NCBI GenBank assembly: GCA_020912385.1
Contig: CP087216.1
Coordinates: forward strand, 2,046,001 to 2,110,000
Direction: 5' to 3'
DNA length: 64,000 bases
DNA from: Neofusicoccum parvum
Lineage: Eukaryota > Ascomycota > Dothideomycetes > Botryosphaeriales > Botryosphaeriaceae
Shown: positions 44,634 through 55,814 of the stretch, piece by piece
Layout: each line of letters begins with the position of its first letter
How positions within the stretch are numbered: the stretch's first letter is position 1
Position numbers and translations under genes: made by a program
The notes under the pieces: model-generated
What the model was told of the DNA's origin: nothing
The model's database searches: none
What the model saw: the letters and a program-made list of their open reading frames with translations, nothing else

Positions 44634-47600
44634 AGGGCGCCGGAGGAAGGACACAATACGTCTTTTTCTTTCCACTATCCAGAATGATCACCACTACGTC
44701 ACCGAACGAGCGCCGCCGCCGGGCGGACGGGGTCTTCCTTGAGCCCCAACTCATTTCTCGGATCTATCAGCAGCGCACGCACCGCGCTCCTCCGGCCGCC
44801 GACACGCGCGCCGTTACGCATGGCGTCGAACTGGCGCCGGCGTCACGGGCCCGTCCGACAACCTGAACGGCAGCCCAACGCACGACCAGGATGCCTGGGC
44901 GAGACAGGGCAGCAACCTTGCGCCGGCCGTTCTCAGGAGATTGTCTGATGGGCCCTGCGCGCATTGGCACTGTTATCGGTTTTTGTCGACGCAGCGAACA
45001 CATCGCATTTTTCCTTTGTTGGAGCTCCACCGAAATTCGGGGTGTTGAGCAGAGAGTCAGGGAAGCACACGGCACGGGCAGGGGTCGGCGCCCGGGAAGG
45101 CGGGAGCGCCGAGGGAGGGTGTCCTGTTTCAGCGAATGTTTGCTGCAGGCCTACTTTATCGCGAGATAGCAAATGAACAGCTTTGATGCTACTCAGTTTC
45201 CAGAATGACTGCTGTGCTCGTGGTACGTTTGGCGCGTACGGGGTGGCCGGAAGCGGCAGCGGGCGCTGCCCCCATGACCGCTGGCTGGCCACCGTCGCGG
45301 CGCAATACGGACCGTACGTAGTAAGCAGGCCTGCGCCGCCGCCTCCGTGACCACACCCTGAGGGCGGCGAAGGGCGGCGACGGACGGTGATTGCTCGCTC
45401 GCCCGGGCTGGAGCCGTGCCGTGCCGCCTGGTTGCCTGCGGGCGATGCGCGGCCCCGGATGACAGCTTGAGAGTTTCCCTGGTTCGATCTGGGCTGCTGC
45501 GCGGGTGGTGTCTGCCTTGCGCCATCAGCAGGATGCCGCAAACTCTGTGCGGGCGAGCAGCTAGCTCCGAAACAAAGCGCCGCGGTGACTCTCAGCTCCC
45601 CGCAAAAGCCAGAGGAGCTGCAGGCTGCCGCTGCTCGTGCGTCTCGCTTCCGAGTTTCGTTGCGCTGCTCGCGCTCTCGAACGCTGTGCCGGCGGGAACA
45701 CCCACGGCCCACTGCCACCACCGCCCACCACTCCACCATCGAGTCATCCTCGCCGGCCCCCACCATCATCCTCTCCAAGCCAAGTTTCCTGCACCTCATC
45801 GAGAGCCAGCCCGCCCGCAGGCTTGCGCAGCCTCCACGCTCATCAACGCAGGCAGCATCGCGATTCGGCCGAACGAGCCTGAGCCCAATCGCAATCCCCG
45901 CCGGCGTTCGCAGCACTAGCACCGCTGCCGCCGGCTCCTTCACGCCATCGCCTACGCGACCGGCCAGCGACCCATGGACAGCCGTCGGCGAGTGAGGCTA
46001 TCGCGATGCGGAGGACGGAGAAAAAGCAATTTTGCTTTTCGCGCACGACGTCAACACGCCAGGCGTCGACAGCTTGCGCCCTGGTTCAGCGGCCCTCGCA
46101 CTTGACTGACCCAGCTAGTGTCCAGCCAGCCGAGCATCTCCAGCCCGGGGGGCCCTCGCTGCCAGGGCCGATCGTTGCCCCTCCTTCTGCCCTGCAACCC
46201 TGGCGCAGGCGCACGCCCTGTTGACGCGCACCGCTGACGGGTGCACCGATTGCTTGCTTACCATGTCCGTCGAGCCAGAGACGCGACGTGCGAGCCCGCC
46301 GTGCCGGCGCCCGCGGCCTTGCAGCCCTGTCCCTTATCGCCGGCCTGAGAGCTTTGCCCTGCTTTTCCAAGGGGTCGATTACGACTTCCTGCTCGAAGAA
46401 TATACCCTCCCCGGCGCGCCTATCGTTGCCGCTCGTGTTCACACGCAATGGTGCGTGGGATTGGCATATGGTACCGGTACTATGGTATAGGGAGCAGACG
46501 AAAATAACGAGGCGAGATACGGGGACGCCGATCAGCGCATCAACTCACCACTCCACCTTTTCCCGCTTCTCGTCCTCCTCCACGTCGCCCGCGCCCGGCA
46601 TACCGACGGAAGTGCATGCCGGTCTGTCAATGCGCCGGTGTCGTCGCACACCCGCCTCAGACAGCATATCGGGCTGCAGCAGCCAATATTTTATCCCGCG
46701 GCCTCGAGCGGCTTCTCTCGAGCCCGCGCGCTTCCTGATGCCATGCAGTGCGGCTGCGTGCAGTCCCACTTGCCTACCCGCCGATCGCGGCCTGGAGGCG
46801 AAGGGGGACCAAGATGGGTAGGTGCAGCTTGCAGACGCGCGACGGGCAGCTGCCGACGGCCTGCTGCGGTGCAGGGCGACGTGGGGGGCTGCTCCGCGAA
46901 CACGCCCGCCCTGTCGCACACTTCATGCCTGACGCATCTGAGGATTGACCCTTCTTTTCTCTGTTTTGGACGGAGGGGGCATGGGCCAGCGTGGCAGGGC
47001 AGGGAAGTGCCGATAGTGCGCGCGCAGCTCGCTAGCAACTAGACAAGACGGCATACCGTGCTGGTTGCGTCGTTGGGCCCTGGTGGTTGTGTGGGCATCG
47101 CCGTCTTGGATGCAAAAGGTCGACATGGCGCTGGGGCAGGGTGCCTGACTTTCGCCACCGGTAAGTTCTTTCCGGTCACCTCTTTGGGCTATCGTCGCTC
47201 CTACTGCCGATAAGTCCTACGTACATACACTACACGATACGAGCATGGCCTTGTTCCTGCGTATTTTCCTTTTTTTGGCATGTACAACCGCGGACGGCTG
47301 CCGGTGAGACGACTTGTCATGGTACGCAACCTTGGCGGTCCGCGCCCCGCGTTTTCTCAATGTCTCCATCATCAGCTGCCTTCTTTTTCTTTTAAACTTC
47401 TGCGGCTGTTTTCTAGTCACCGGTCAATTGGAGCTCGCAACCGCGAAGCCTCGATCCTTTTGTCACACATTTCTCCGACGAAAGCAGATAGGGTTGCGGA
47501 GTGTTGCGCCGGCCTCCTCGCCGGCTCGACAGCCTCATGTATACACGTAAAACGTCGCTTGGCGTTTTACGTTTCTTCTATTCTCTCTCATTCTTCCCTG

Positions 47601-50600
47601 TCACTGCACGTCGCCGCTGACAGAAAGCCTCCCACATGGCCGGATGCGGCTTCTGCATTGCAGCATTGGCTGGCACTGTATGCCGTGATACATACTCACG
47701 CCGCCTTCCCGGTCGGCGATCTGGGGATCAGAATCACCTTTAATCGGGATCACTAGGATGCACGTCGTTCCAGAGTGTTCTCGCCAGGAAAGGTGGAACC
47801 ACCGCTCCACCACGATGATGCGAAATGCGACGCGCATCGTCTTCGTCTAGCTGCTTCCACCTCACGCGTCGCATGTGCAGTCAGCATCATTAGATAAAAG
47901 CACATGCAAACAGGTGCAGGAGTCAAGTGTTGGGAGAGACAGCAGGCAACCACAAGTCGTACAACTGACGTCGTGCGAACAGGACGGATTCCCTTGACGT
48001 CAGTATGGGAGGGAAGCGCCGCCGCCAGCCGCCGTCATGCGTGCGGTAGGGATGGCGCGTATACGGAGCAGCGCGGATGCGCGGAGGGCGCTGGATCCTG
48101 GCCTCTCTCATCCCAGTCACAGATCATGACCGTTTCGTCCACTTTTCCCCGTCTCATTAGTATTCCTTGCCCGCCGGCCACCGTCGGTCAAGTGTGCCGC
48201 CTTCTGACGAAAGAGCTCGGACTCGGCGCCCCAGATCCGTACTTCCGCCGGTTAAGGCTGGACGGGGATGCTGACTGATGGGACTTGGGACTGCCGGACC
48301 GCTGAAACACGTGTTTGGTGACCCAGGTAGGTGACCGACGTAAGCTTTTCTCGGGCGTTTGGTTTCATAGAGGAAAGAGAGGGTCCAAACGTCGTCGTCC
48401 TCGCCGTCTTCGACACACACCCGTCGCGCACGCGTCGGACCCACATTTTACCGGCGTGCGTAGATGAAAGCTGCAAGGCTCTGCGGCGGTAGGTGAAGCT
48501 CTCTGACGCTGCAAGCAAGTCTATAGTGTGGGTAAAGAACGCTCTCGCTCTCTGACGCTTGCAGGCCTGCTTAAACAGCATCGCAGACTCCTTCATCTGA
48601 ACGAGACTCCGTCCGACCGAGAACCTTCCTCGCGGCATATCACCGAAGACGGATCCGTTTAGCCCGCGTGCGCGCGCTTCCAGCGGCAGCAAAAAAAGAC
48701 ACTTCGACCCCTTTCCTCAACCAGCACGCCCACAGCTTCACGCGATCTGGCGATCCGCCCTGGCGATCGGAGATGCAGCTCATACTTTCGTTCCTGCGCA
48801 ACCGGCGTGCGCCCGCCCGCCGCCGCCGCGCCACGACGTCGTCGCGGGAATGCAGGGAAATCCTGAAACCCGCCTCCCCCGGTCAAGCTTCACGGGGCTT
48901 TACCACAACTGGGTTGGTGGGGAAGGTGAAAGCGCGACGGGGAGCTGCAGGAACACGGGTAAGGCTGGGTGCCGTTTCCGTTTGATGCGATCCTCTTTCT
49001 CTCGTTCGCCATCGGCCGATCGGTTTCGGCGCGGTCCACGCACCGCCGGGTCTGGACGCTCCTCTTCCTGACACCACGTGCTGGCGCGCGCGCGGAGGGG
49101 CTCGCCGTGGAAGCTGGGAGAAGAGTGCGGTGGTGGGGGGGAATGGCGCGGCCGCGTTTCGTGTGCGCCGGTGTCAATCTGGGGGGCAGATCATACCGCG
49201 CTCAAACGCTGCGGAGTCGAGGCGCCGGTCGCTATCGCAGGGTCTGGTTCTGGCGCCGCCGGGGTGGAGGCGCGCCCCGGAGATCCGAGGTACCTGGAAG
49301 TCTGTCGGGGGTGGTCGCATGATCGTGTCGAGCATGGGATGGCTAGAAGGGTCCAAGGGGTGTGCATTTTGGGTGGGTCGGTTCAAGGAGCGGGGAGGAA
49401 TTCACTTGACAGGTGCTTGAAACGGGCATTTGTTTCTGTCTTTTTGTCCAATGCATCTGACGCTGGTATGGAGGAATGTGGCGCAGCAGTTTAGTACAGC
49501 GGGCATTGAATTTCTGTCTGCAAGAGCCTAGCGTTGCGTGCTACGAACTGAGACGGGCTAGTAGCTGCTGCGCATTTTCTGGAGTGTAAGTGTTTTGTCA
49601 TTCAGGTGAACCTACAGAGCTGACTGTAGGCTCATCCAGTAAGGGCAAACATGTCCTCCGTGGATCTGACACCCACGTTCTCGTTATCCAGCGCATCGTC
49701 TCTTTCCACTTACGCCGCCTACAATTCAACATCGAATCTATAGTTTTCGCTTGTGCAGGACTATGTAATTATCATCCTTTTCCTCAGAATTTTCTCATTT
49801 GATGTCATTTCAATGAACGCAGTCTTCCGAGCAAAGAGGAATCTCCAAGAGCCTAGCCGCATTCTTCAGCTATTCAAACTGTCTTCCGGGCTCCCTTCCA
49901 CTCAGTCTTCTTCAAATTTGCTAACAAGTTCTTGAACTTCACTGGCTATCCTTCTCCACTCATTCATGATATAGCCACGCCCCTCGTTCGGGTCTCTTAG
50001 ATACTTACGAATGAGGCAACAGTCACTCCCTCGGAATTCACACTTGATTCTTTTGCTGAATTCTTGTCAATTTCATGGTATTCTACGCAACAGTACACAT
50101 CTTTGCAGATAAAATGACACGTATCCGGGAATCTACCTTTGAAAGCACATTGCTTAACTAATAGATGGCACCGGCCATCACAGATATAGCCGATTTCTTT
50201 GGGAAGCCCCTCTCATCACTTGGAGGTGAGTCCTCACCAACGCCATCACGGTTGTCAATATGGGTACCGCGTCCTCCACTTTTAAAATCATATTGCCCTC
50301 TCTCCCATTACCAAAAGCAGCAAATTCACCTCTTTCCCCATCCTACCCAAACACAACGACTTCTCCATCATCGACCCCGAATTCTCCGCATCACTCCAAA
50401 GCACTCCTCTTGTTTCAATCAGCCACACGCCAACCTCCCTCCCCTTGCACGACCGTCCTCAGCTTTATGAGCCCCACTAACGCCTCCCACCATGGACATA
50501 GTACATCTCTCTCCTACTCGAACCCCACCGCCTAATTTTCTCCAGGCCCGGCTGCCAATCGATGTCCAAACACTCTCCCACTCCACCCAGAAAACTGTCC

Positions 50601-51125
50601 CTTAGCACGCCTACTCCCCCATCCCTTTCTCCATTAAACAATTCTTTACACTTTTTCACATTTTCCTCAGGCCTTAGCAGCTTTCCCGGTCTAGCCAGCC
50701 CAATCCAGAGTACGTAGCCAGCCAGGGAACATCTTGAATTTTCAGCGGCCGGTTGCACCATGGTAGTGGTGGTGGTGTTTCTGAATGTCTCAGGTACGGG
50801 AAAGCCGGAAAGGAACTCGTGGACGATGGACCAGACTGAGGCCAGAAGTGCCGAAGACCGTTCCATAACTGCCAATCATGTTTAAATAGATTCGTGATAA
50901 GGCGCCTTGATGAACAATGGACAGATCTAGGGTGTGATTAAGCTTCCCGTATTTATATCCCTACATACAGTGGATGCTACCATTCTTACGTAGAAGTGGT
51001 TATTTGTGTGGTTGGTTCAGGAAGGCTGGTTTTCGCGTGCTGCGTCGCTTCGATGAATCATACCACTTGGCCATTGCTCGATTAATATATCTTGCTTGTG
51101 CTGAATGCGACCAGCGAAAGGGGTG
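44634..51125. other. 6.5-kb gene-poor region
   Basis: No supported gene. From 44.6 to 49.5 kb the DNA is GC-rich with many long overlapping frames on both strands (the largest is minus 44933-45943, 336 codons) that are Arg/Ala/Pro/Ser-rich without family motifs. From 49.5 to 51.1 kb GC drops. A plus frame starting MAPAITDIADFFGKPLSSLGG at 50165 runs to a GTGAGT donor-like site and a minus frame covers 50477-50875, but neither could be extended into a convincing gene. Confidence 0.4.
47545..47572. repeat. Perfect 10-bp inverted repeat (hairpin)
   Basis: ACGTAAAACG at 47545-47554 pairs exactly with CGTTTTACGT at 47563-47572 around an 8-nt spacer. Its function is unknown: it could be a protein-binding palindrome or an RNA hairpin. 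Confidence 0.8.
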
Positions 51126-51971
51126 CTATTTGTGCTTAAAGACCTTACGTACATACGCAAGCACTCGATCCGATGCGCGTCGCGGAGCTAACTTTGACAT
51201 ATTCTGTTTTTCACAAAACTTCCACCCGTCTTCCAGCTGCATCAGCCACTTGGGATCGTTCACATCTTGCATCAGTCCGAGTTTTCGAAGAGAAACAAGA
51301 CTTAAACTCATCGGTGTCGTTCCTGGCTGGGTGACTGGTGTGAGTCCTTCGTCGAATATGTAGAGTCCCGTTTCGCATCCTTCTTTTGGGCATGCTAGGC
51401 CAACGCTACAGTGTTGGCCGCACTGGCCACTACCATCCCCTGGGTGGAAGTGTGGGTTTGGGGTTGTTTGGTAGTTGTGTGAACCCAGAAAGTCGGCAAG
51501 ACGCATGTGCGGGCACACGCTCTCGTCAGATTCATGAACGGCTGCCGCGAAGACGGGGTCACCGTGCGTCAATCTGCTGTCCACTTGAACACGGATGTGT
51601 ACTCGCACCAGAGTCAGTTTTTGCGTTCCCTCGTTCTCCTGGTCGTTGAAAATGGGGCCAGTGGTGCATAGCTTGATGCCGTCAGAGTCCCTGTGCCCGA
51701 AAACGCATCCTGGCATGAACAATTCCCGCAGCTTGTTGTGGTCACCGCTCCTGTGGGGGCAAATTCTTATTATAGAAGCGGACCCGATACATCGACGTAC
51801 GTTTGGAGGCTTGCGACGTTCCGGTTGTGAGAAAAAATGCCTGGGGTGAAGAGTCTGGCAGTGTGAGCACAGAAGATGGACTTTCCAGGGCAATATCAGG
51901 TTCTTCTGTGTCTTCGGTGCGTCCTTGGAAGGTCTTTCTTTGGCAGAGCTAAGTGACGAATGAGAGTCCAT
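51126..51971 (-). CDS. Cys/His-rich fungal protein of F-box-associated type
   Basis: Single-exon frame of 281 residues from the ATG at 51971 (MDSHSSLSSAKERPSK). The region LLCSHCQTLHPRHFFSQPE, then RRCIGSASIIRICPHRSGDH, is the Cys/His pattern (C-x2-C-x4-H ... C-x8-C-x-H) often seen downstream of the F-box in fungal lineage-specific proteins. A second Cys cluster, HPGDGSGQCGQHCSVGLAC, lies near residue 190. The C-terminal half has DPKWLMQLEDGWKFCEKQNM. No F-box is seen in this frame, so an upstream exon may be missing or the domain lost. Function unknown; metal binding is plausible. Confidence 0.65.
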   Translation of the reverse strand: MDSHSSLSSAKERPSKDAPKTQKNLILPWKVHLLCSHCQTLHPRHFFSQPERRKPPNVRRCIGSASIIRICPHRSGDHNKLRELFMPGCVFGHRDSDGIKLCTTGPIFNDQENEGTQKLTLVRVHIRVQVDSRLTHGDPVFAAAVHESDESVCPHMRLADFLGSHNYQTTPNPHFHPGDGSGQCGQHCSVGLACPKEGCETGLYIFDEGLTPVTQPGTTPMSLSLVSLRKLGLMQDVNDPKWLMQLEDGWKFCEKQNMSKLAPRRASDRVLAYVRKVFKHK

Positions 51972-52294
51972 CACAGGCGATTGAAATAAAGTGCTGAGTG
52001 AAGGATATCTCCGTAAATTTGGAAATTCTTATACCATGCCTCAAAATGTTGAATACGTGGGCCGAAATGTTGAGAGAGGAGCAAATTCTGAATCCACTAT
52101 AACCATGGGCCGGATTCAGGCCTACATCCATGCCTGGTAAGAAGCTTCGTTATGGCGTCATCCCAAACCGCCATCCATATATCTACTAGTGAAGCTATCT
52201 CTTGCTGTAAGTCGTTCCGTTCAGAAAAGTTGTTGAGTTATAATCACTTGCTATCTACAGTGTCAGTTAGTATTTACTCGACATTTAGGCCAAT

Positions 52295-54091
52295 CTAGCC
52301 TGCACCTACGTTCCAAGTATCAATCCTTAGCGTGTACCCTCCGTCAAGGTTGTTGGAAGCTAACGATAAAATCCCTAGTGCTGTTGGACCCCTACTCAGT
52401 GCCTACAACGTGTGAAATGCGCGTTGAATCTTACCAACAACGTTGTTCAGCCAGTAATACTTCCTGTCACCAGTCTCCAAGACTGCACGAAGATGCAAAT
52501 CCCCATTCGGCTGTTCCGGGCCTGAAGTCCGAATGAAAATGCTCGCGCCGTTGTCCGTCTGCAACTGATATCGCGTGTCGGCAGAGAAGATGCCAGTCTG
52601 GATGTCTGTGGTACCCCAGTCGGCTCCGAGGTTGAGGATCTTGCCTGTAGAAAGTTGCTGCGATCAGCCTCGGCTTTCTCGCCTTTATGAAGTGGATAAC
52701 TCTTTCATTCCCTCATCTCCTCCAATAGAGAACATCAAAATGGAAAAAGGAGAATTTTTTGCGCACCGTTCATGCGTGGCCCGGTGAAGTTTCCACCGAT
52801 GATGGGGATGGCGGTGCGGAGGCCTTTGGGTCCTTGGGTCTCGTAGATTCCGGGCGCGCAGTCAACGAACGCCGTGTAGAGGTACGAAAGGGCTGGAGGA
52901 TTTGGAATGACGAGAGTGTAATAATTCCTCTAGAATAGACTTTATACTAAATTTATATATCTTAAAGACGCCTTAAGCCTCTAGATTACCTACCATTCCT
53001 TTTGGCAACTCGAATGGCTTAATGGTGTTGCTGCCCGGACCCCAACGCCAATCCTGCACGTCTTCAACGACTCCGGTCAAAATAGCTGGCTCCCAACCGA
53101 GTAACTTTCTCGCCCGAACAGCCTTCGGGCGCGCATTCCAGCCCCAAATCACTAACGCGAACGGCGTGACCTTCTCCGCCGCCTCCCGATCCAGCTTGTC
53201 CAGCTCCGGTGTCTCGAGCAATCCGTTCTGGAACATCACCTTCGCCAGCGCCGCGTTCACCTCACCAAGAGCCACGTCGCCGCTCTCGACGAAGTAGTAG
53301 CCCTGCCGGCCCCAGGTCGCGGCGCCACCTCCCTTCACCGCCTCCTCCACCAGCCGCAGGAACACCTCGCTCAAGTCATGAATGTGTACGGTACCCCACC
53401 GCGCCATCCCCTGGCCCACACGAATGCCTTTGCCATGCGCCTGAAACATAGAGATAGTCGTCGTCGCGACGCTATGCTCGACCGGAGACGCCCTGCTGCG
53501 CCCGTAGATCCAGGGCGGGGAAACGATGGCCGTGCGGACCTCGTCGCCTGCCTCAAGTACAATCTTCTCGACGGGCCGATGCATCGCCGCGTCTGGAAGG
53601 CTCGTAACCTCCTCCAAGCCGTCCCAATCGTCGTAGACTTTCGGGCTCTCTTCGCCATATTTGCCGCTAACCTGGTCGTCCCACGCCAAGATGGCGGCGC
53701 CGGACAGATGGATGAAGTACCCTGGCTCTTTCTTCGTCTTGAGGCCTTCCAGGAGCACACTAACACCGGCCGCCTCGTCGCTGTTCGCCCAATTGATGAC
53801 GATGTCGGCGGCCGCGGCCTCCGTGGCGAGCAGGTTGCGCGAGTCATAGTCGCCGATTACAAAGCGCGTGGAAGGCGGCAGGCCGTACGTGGCCGCCTCG
53901 GCGGCCTTGGCGTCGGATCGAACAAGGATCGTCCAATCGTATTCGGGATGCGCAGTCGCAATGCGATGGACGGCGTCGCCGCCAATCCAACCGGTTACGC
54001 CAATTCTGTTATGATGATGGATGCGTTAGTGCATGTTCGAGGGAGTTTGTTTTCGTGGGAGATGAGAGCGTTACGCGAAGATCTTGACCAT
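52295..54091 (-). CDS. Rossmann epimerase/dehydratase-like protein, probably spliced to a C-terminal DUF3237 domain
   Basis: The N-terminal part is an extended short-chain dehydrogenase (NAD-dependent epimerase family). A 17-nt first exon (54091-54075) joins across a 69-nt intron to give MVKIFAIGVTGWIGGDAVHRI. Then come GDYDSRNLLA, HLSGAAILAWDD, SPPWIYGR and ARKLLGWEP. The C-terminal part is a DUF3237 domain: YLYTAFVDCAPGIYETQGPK, then IPIIGGNFTGPRMNGKILNL, then LQTDNGASIFIRTSGPEQ and GDRKYYWLNNVVASNNLDGG. Fused model: exons 54091-54075, 54005-52994, 52929-52767, 52644-52435 and 52359-52295, all in phase, 488 residues. Alternatively, the epimerase reads through to a stop at 52973 (349 residues) and DUF3237 is separate, but no ATG precedes the DUF3237 exon. 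DUF3237 function is unknown and the substrate is unclear. It lies head-to-head with a GST-like gene. Confidence 0.65.
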
Positions 54092-55013
54092 TGTGGAGGA
54101 CTAAAGATGTTGACTCTGTGTTTGAATGGTGGATTGATGTGATCCTATGTTCGAGTGATGGAGTGATGTGGCATTAAAGGAGACGGTTCTGTTCAGCTTT
54201 ATAGGAGTTCACACCTACCTGCAGTCTGTATGTAATATGTGTCCACCGCGTCCGACCTGCGCGAAGTCTTACGAAAGCACTGGACTTTGTCGCTACATTC
54301 TCGTAGAAAAGAATAGCTACCATTAGAAAGCTTCGGCATCCCGAATCCCGATTCTTATAAATCTAGGAGCTTAATGGACCCGAAGCCGAGACAAATCGAA
54401 CTCTTATTCGGCGACTGTACGAGCTAGTAATAAGCCAAGAGTTAGTCAAACCCTAACGTGTATAATGTGGTATGGTTAGCTATGTAGTCGACGATTGAGA
54501 TCTTAGAGCTTCTTAGGAGGAGTTTGTATGAGACGAAAGATAGTCTAGATTTATAGGTAACTATGTCGAATAATTCGACTTTTAATCCTTCTAGACAGCT
54601 TAACGGTTACTACGCCTGACGCTAACAAGTGACTATGTCGTGTATCTAATAATCGGACGGGTATAGTACACCTTGACGTCATTTCTCTTCTCTATTACTA
54701 TTGTGTTCGAGCTAGATCTGTTCCTCCCTCTTCTTAATCTCGTTAATTCTTATCATTCGAAGTAGTGTACGTAGACGTGGCTGCCTAGGTCGTTAAATTA
54801 ACTAAAAACAGGGTTGCTGGGATAGACTCTCGGTGCCCTCGGCTTTCCGAACACCTACTTGATTTGAAATCGGAGTAAAGGTGTCGGGCTTTTTCGATGC
54901 CTAATACAAGACCTCTATAGATCCTGACCAGCTGCACCTCGAACGAGTATAAAAGGCTTGCAACTCTGCCCATTGAGCAGCTATCAACTATCGAACACCG
55001 ACCAGATCCCATC
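54092..55013. other. AT-rich bidirectional intergenic region
   Basis: 920 bp between the divergent epimerase and GST-like genes. The section 54240-54790 is AT-rich with many TA steps and no coding content, like repeat-induced-point-mutated relic DNA. The end nearest 55013 carries the GST promoter. Confidence 0.5.
54948..54954 (+). promoter_or_regulatory. TATA box of the GST-like gene
   Basis: TATAAAA, 60-66 bp upstream of the GST-like start codon. Confidence 0.6.
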
Positions 55014-55814
55014 ATGTCTACCTCCACCCTCACGATTTGGTATATGCCCAAGACGCCATACCCCCGTCGCCTTACGAATTACCTCCTTGCCAAAGGCCTT
55101 CCCCGCTCCATCTTCGAAAGTGGCCAGCTGCAACTCATCCCCGTCCGAATGGATCCTGCGAATGGCACATTCGAGACCCTTCCAGGCTGCGAGCCCAAGC
55201 CCGAAGGCTTCACGCTGCCTCTCCTCCGGGTTTCGAACACAGACACTACCCTTGCTTCGGAGAATGACCCGCACTGGATCACCCAGTCGGCCTCTATCCT
55301 GGAATACCTCGAAGCGAAATTTCCCGCCGCCGCGGGCTACCGCGACCTTCAGGGCTCGACGCCAGAGCAGCAGGCTCGCTCACGCGACATAATCTTGTTC
55401 GCCCACGAGCTGATGCAGTGGACGAACGTACAGATGCGTCATGCGTCGGAGGAGCGAATGCATTGGTTTGGGATCCAGCGCGAGCACATCAGCGCCGGGG
55501 CGTCCGCGGACGCGTACTTCCAGGTTCGGAGGCTGCTGACGAGAGTTGAGAACTTGGTCAGGGACGATGTTCTGAAGAGGCAGGCATTGAGCCTAGCAGG
55601 CGGGAACGATGTCACGGTTGGGGATTGTATTTTCGCTGCTTTTGTTGCGTCAGGCAGGGACTTAATGGGAGTTGATTGGATCGAAGGCATGGAAGCGTTG
55701 ACTCAGTGGTACGACCGAGCCCAGGCAAACAAGTGGTTTCCATCTCAGGAGACTATTACCGAGTTGGAGAAGGGAAACACGGACGCTCTCTTTACAAATG
55801 AGGCTCAAGAATAG
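55014..55814 (+). CDS. Glutathione S-transferase-like protein
   Basis: Intronless gene of 266 residues. The thioredoxin-like N-terminal domain starts LTIWYMPKTPYPRRLTNYLL and holds the SNAIL-type glutathione contact region as ITQSASILEYLEAKFP (Gln-Ser-Ala in place of E-S). The all-helical C-terminal domain includes FAHELMQWTNVQMRHAS, RRLLTRVENLV and the N-capping motif DVTVGDCIFAAF, which is the conserved GST fold signature (T-V-x-D). No classical catalytic Tyr/Ser/Cys is obvious in the first 15 residues, so conjugation, isomerisation or ether-cleavage roles are all open. It is cytosolic, with no signal peptide. It is divergent from the epimerase-DUF3237 gene across a shared AT-rich promoter region, so the two may be co-expressed in a detoxification or catabolic task; this is inference. 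Confidence 0.85.
   Translation: MSTSTLTIWYMPKTPYPRRLTNYLLAKGLPRSIFESGQLQLIPVRMDPANGTFETLPGCEPKPEGFTLPLLRVSNTDTTLASENDPHWITQSASILEYLEAKFPAAAGYRDLQGSTPEQQARSRDIILFAHELMQWTNVQMRHASEERMHWFGIQREHISAGASADAYFQVRRLLTRVENLVRDDVLKRQALSLAGGNDVTVGDCIFAAFVASGRDLMGVDWIEGMEALTQWYDRAQANKWFPSQETITELEKGNTDALFTNEAQE

Noticed and set aside
44933..45943. 336-codon open frame on the minus strand
   Set aside because: Arg/Ala/Ser/Pro-rich composition with no motif, a non-standard start context and equally long frames in other phases; a by-product of high GC.
50165..50535. Possible gene starting MAPAITDIADFFGKPLSSLGG
   Set aside because: The start and a GTGAGT donor look natural, but downstream exons are Pro/Ser/His-rich with no consistent phase or family; kept only as a note.
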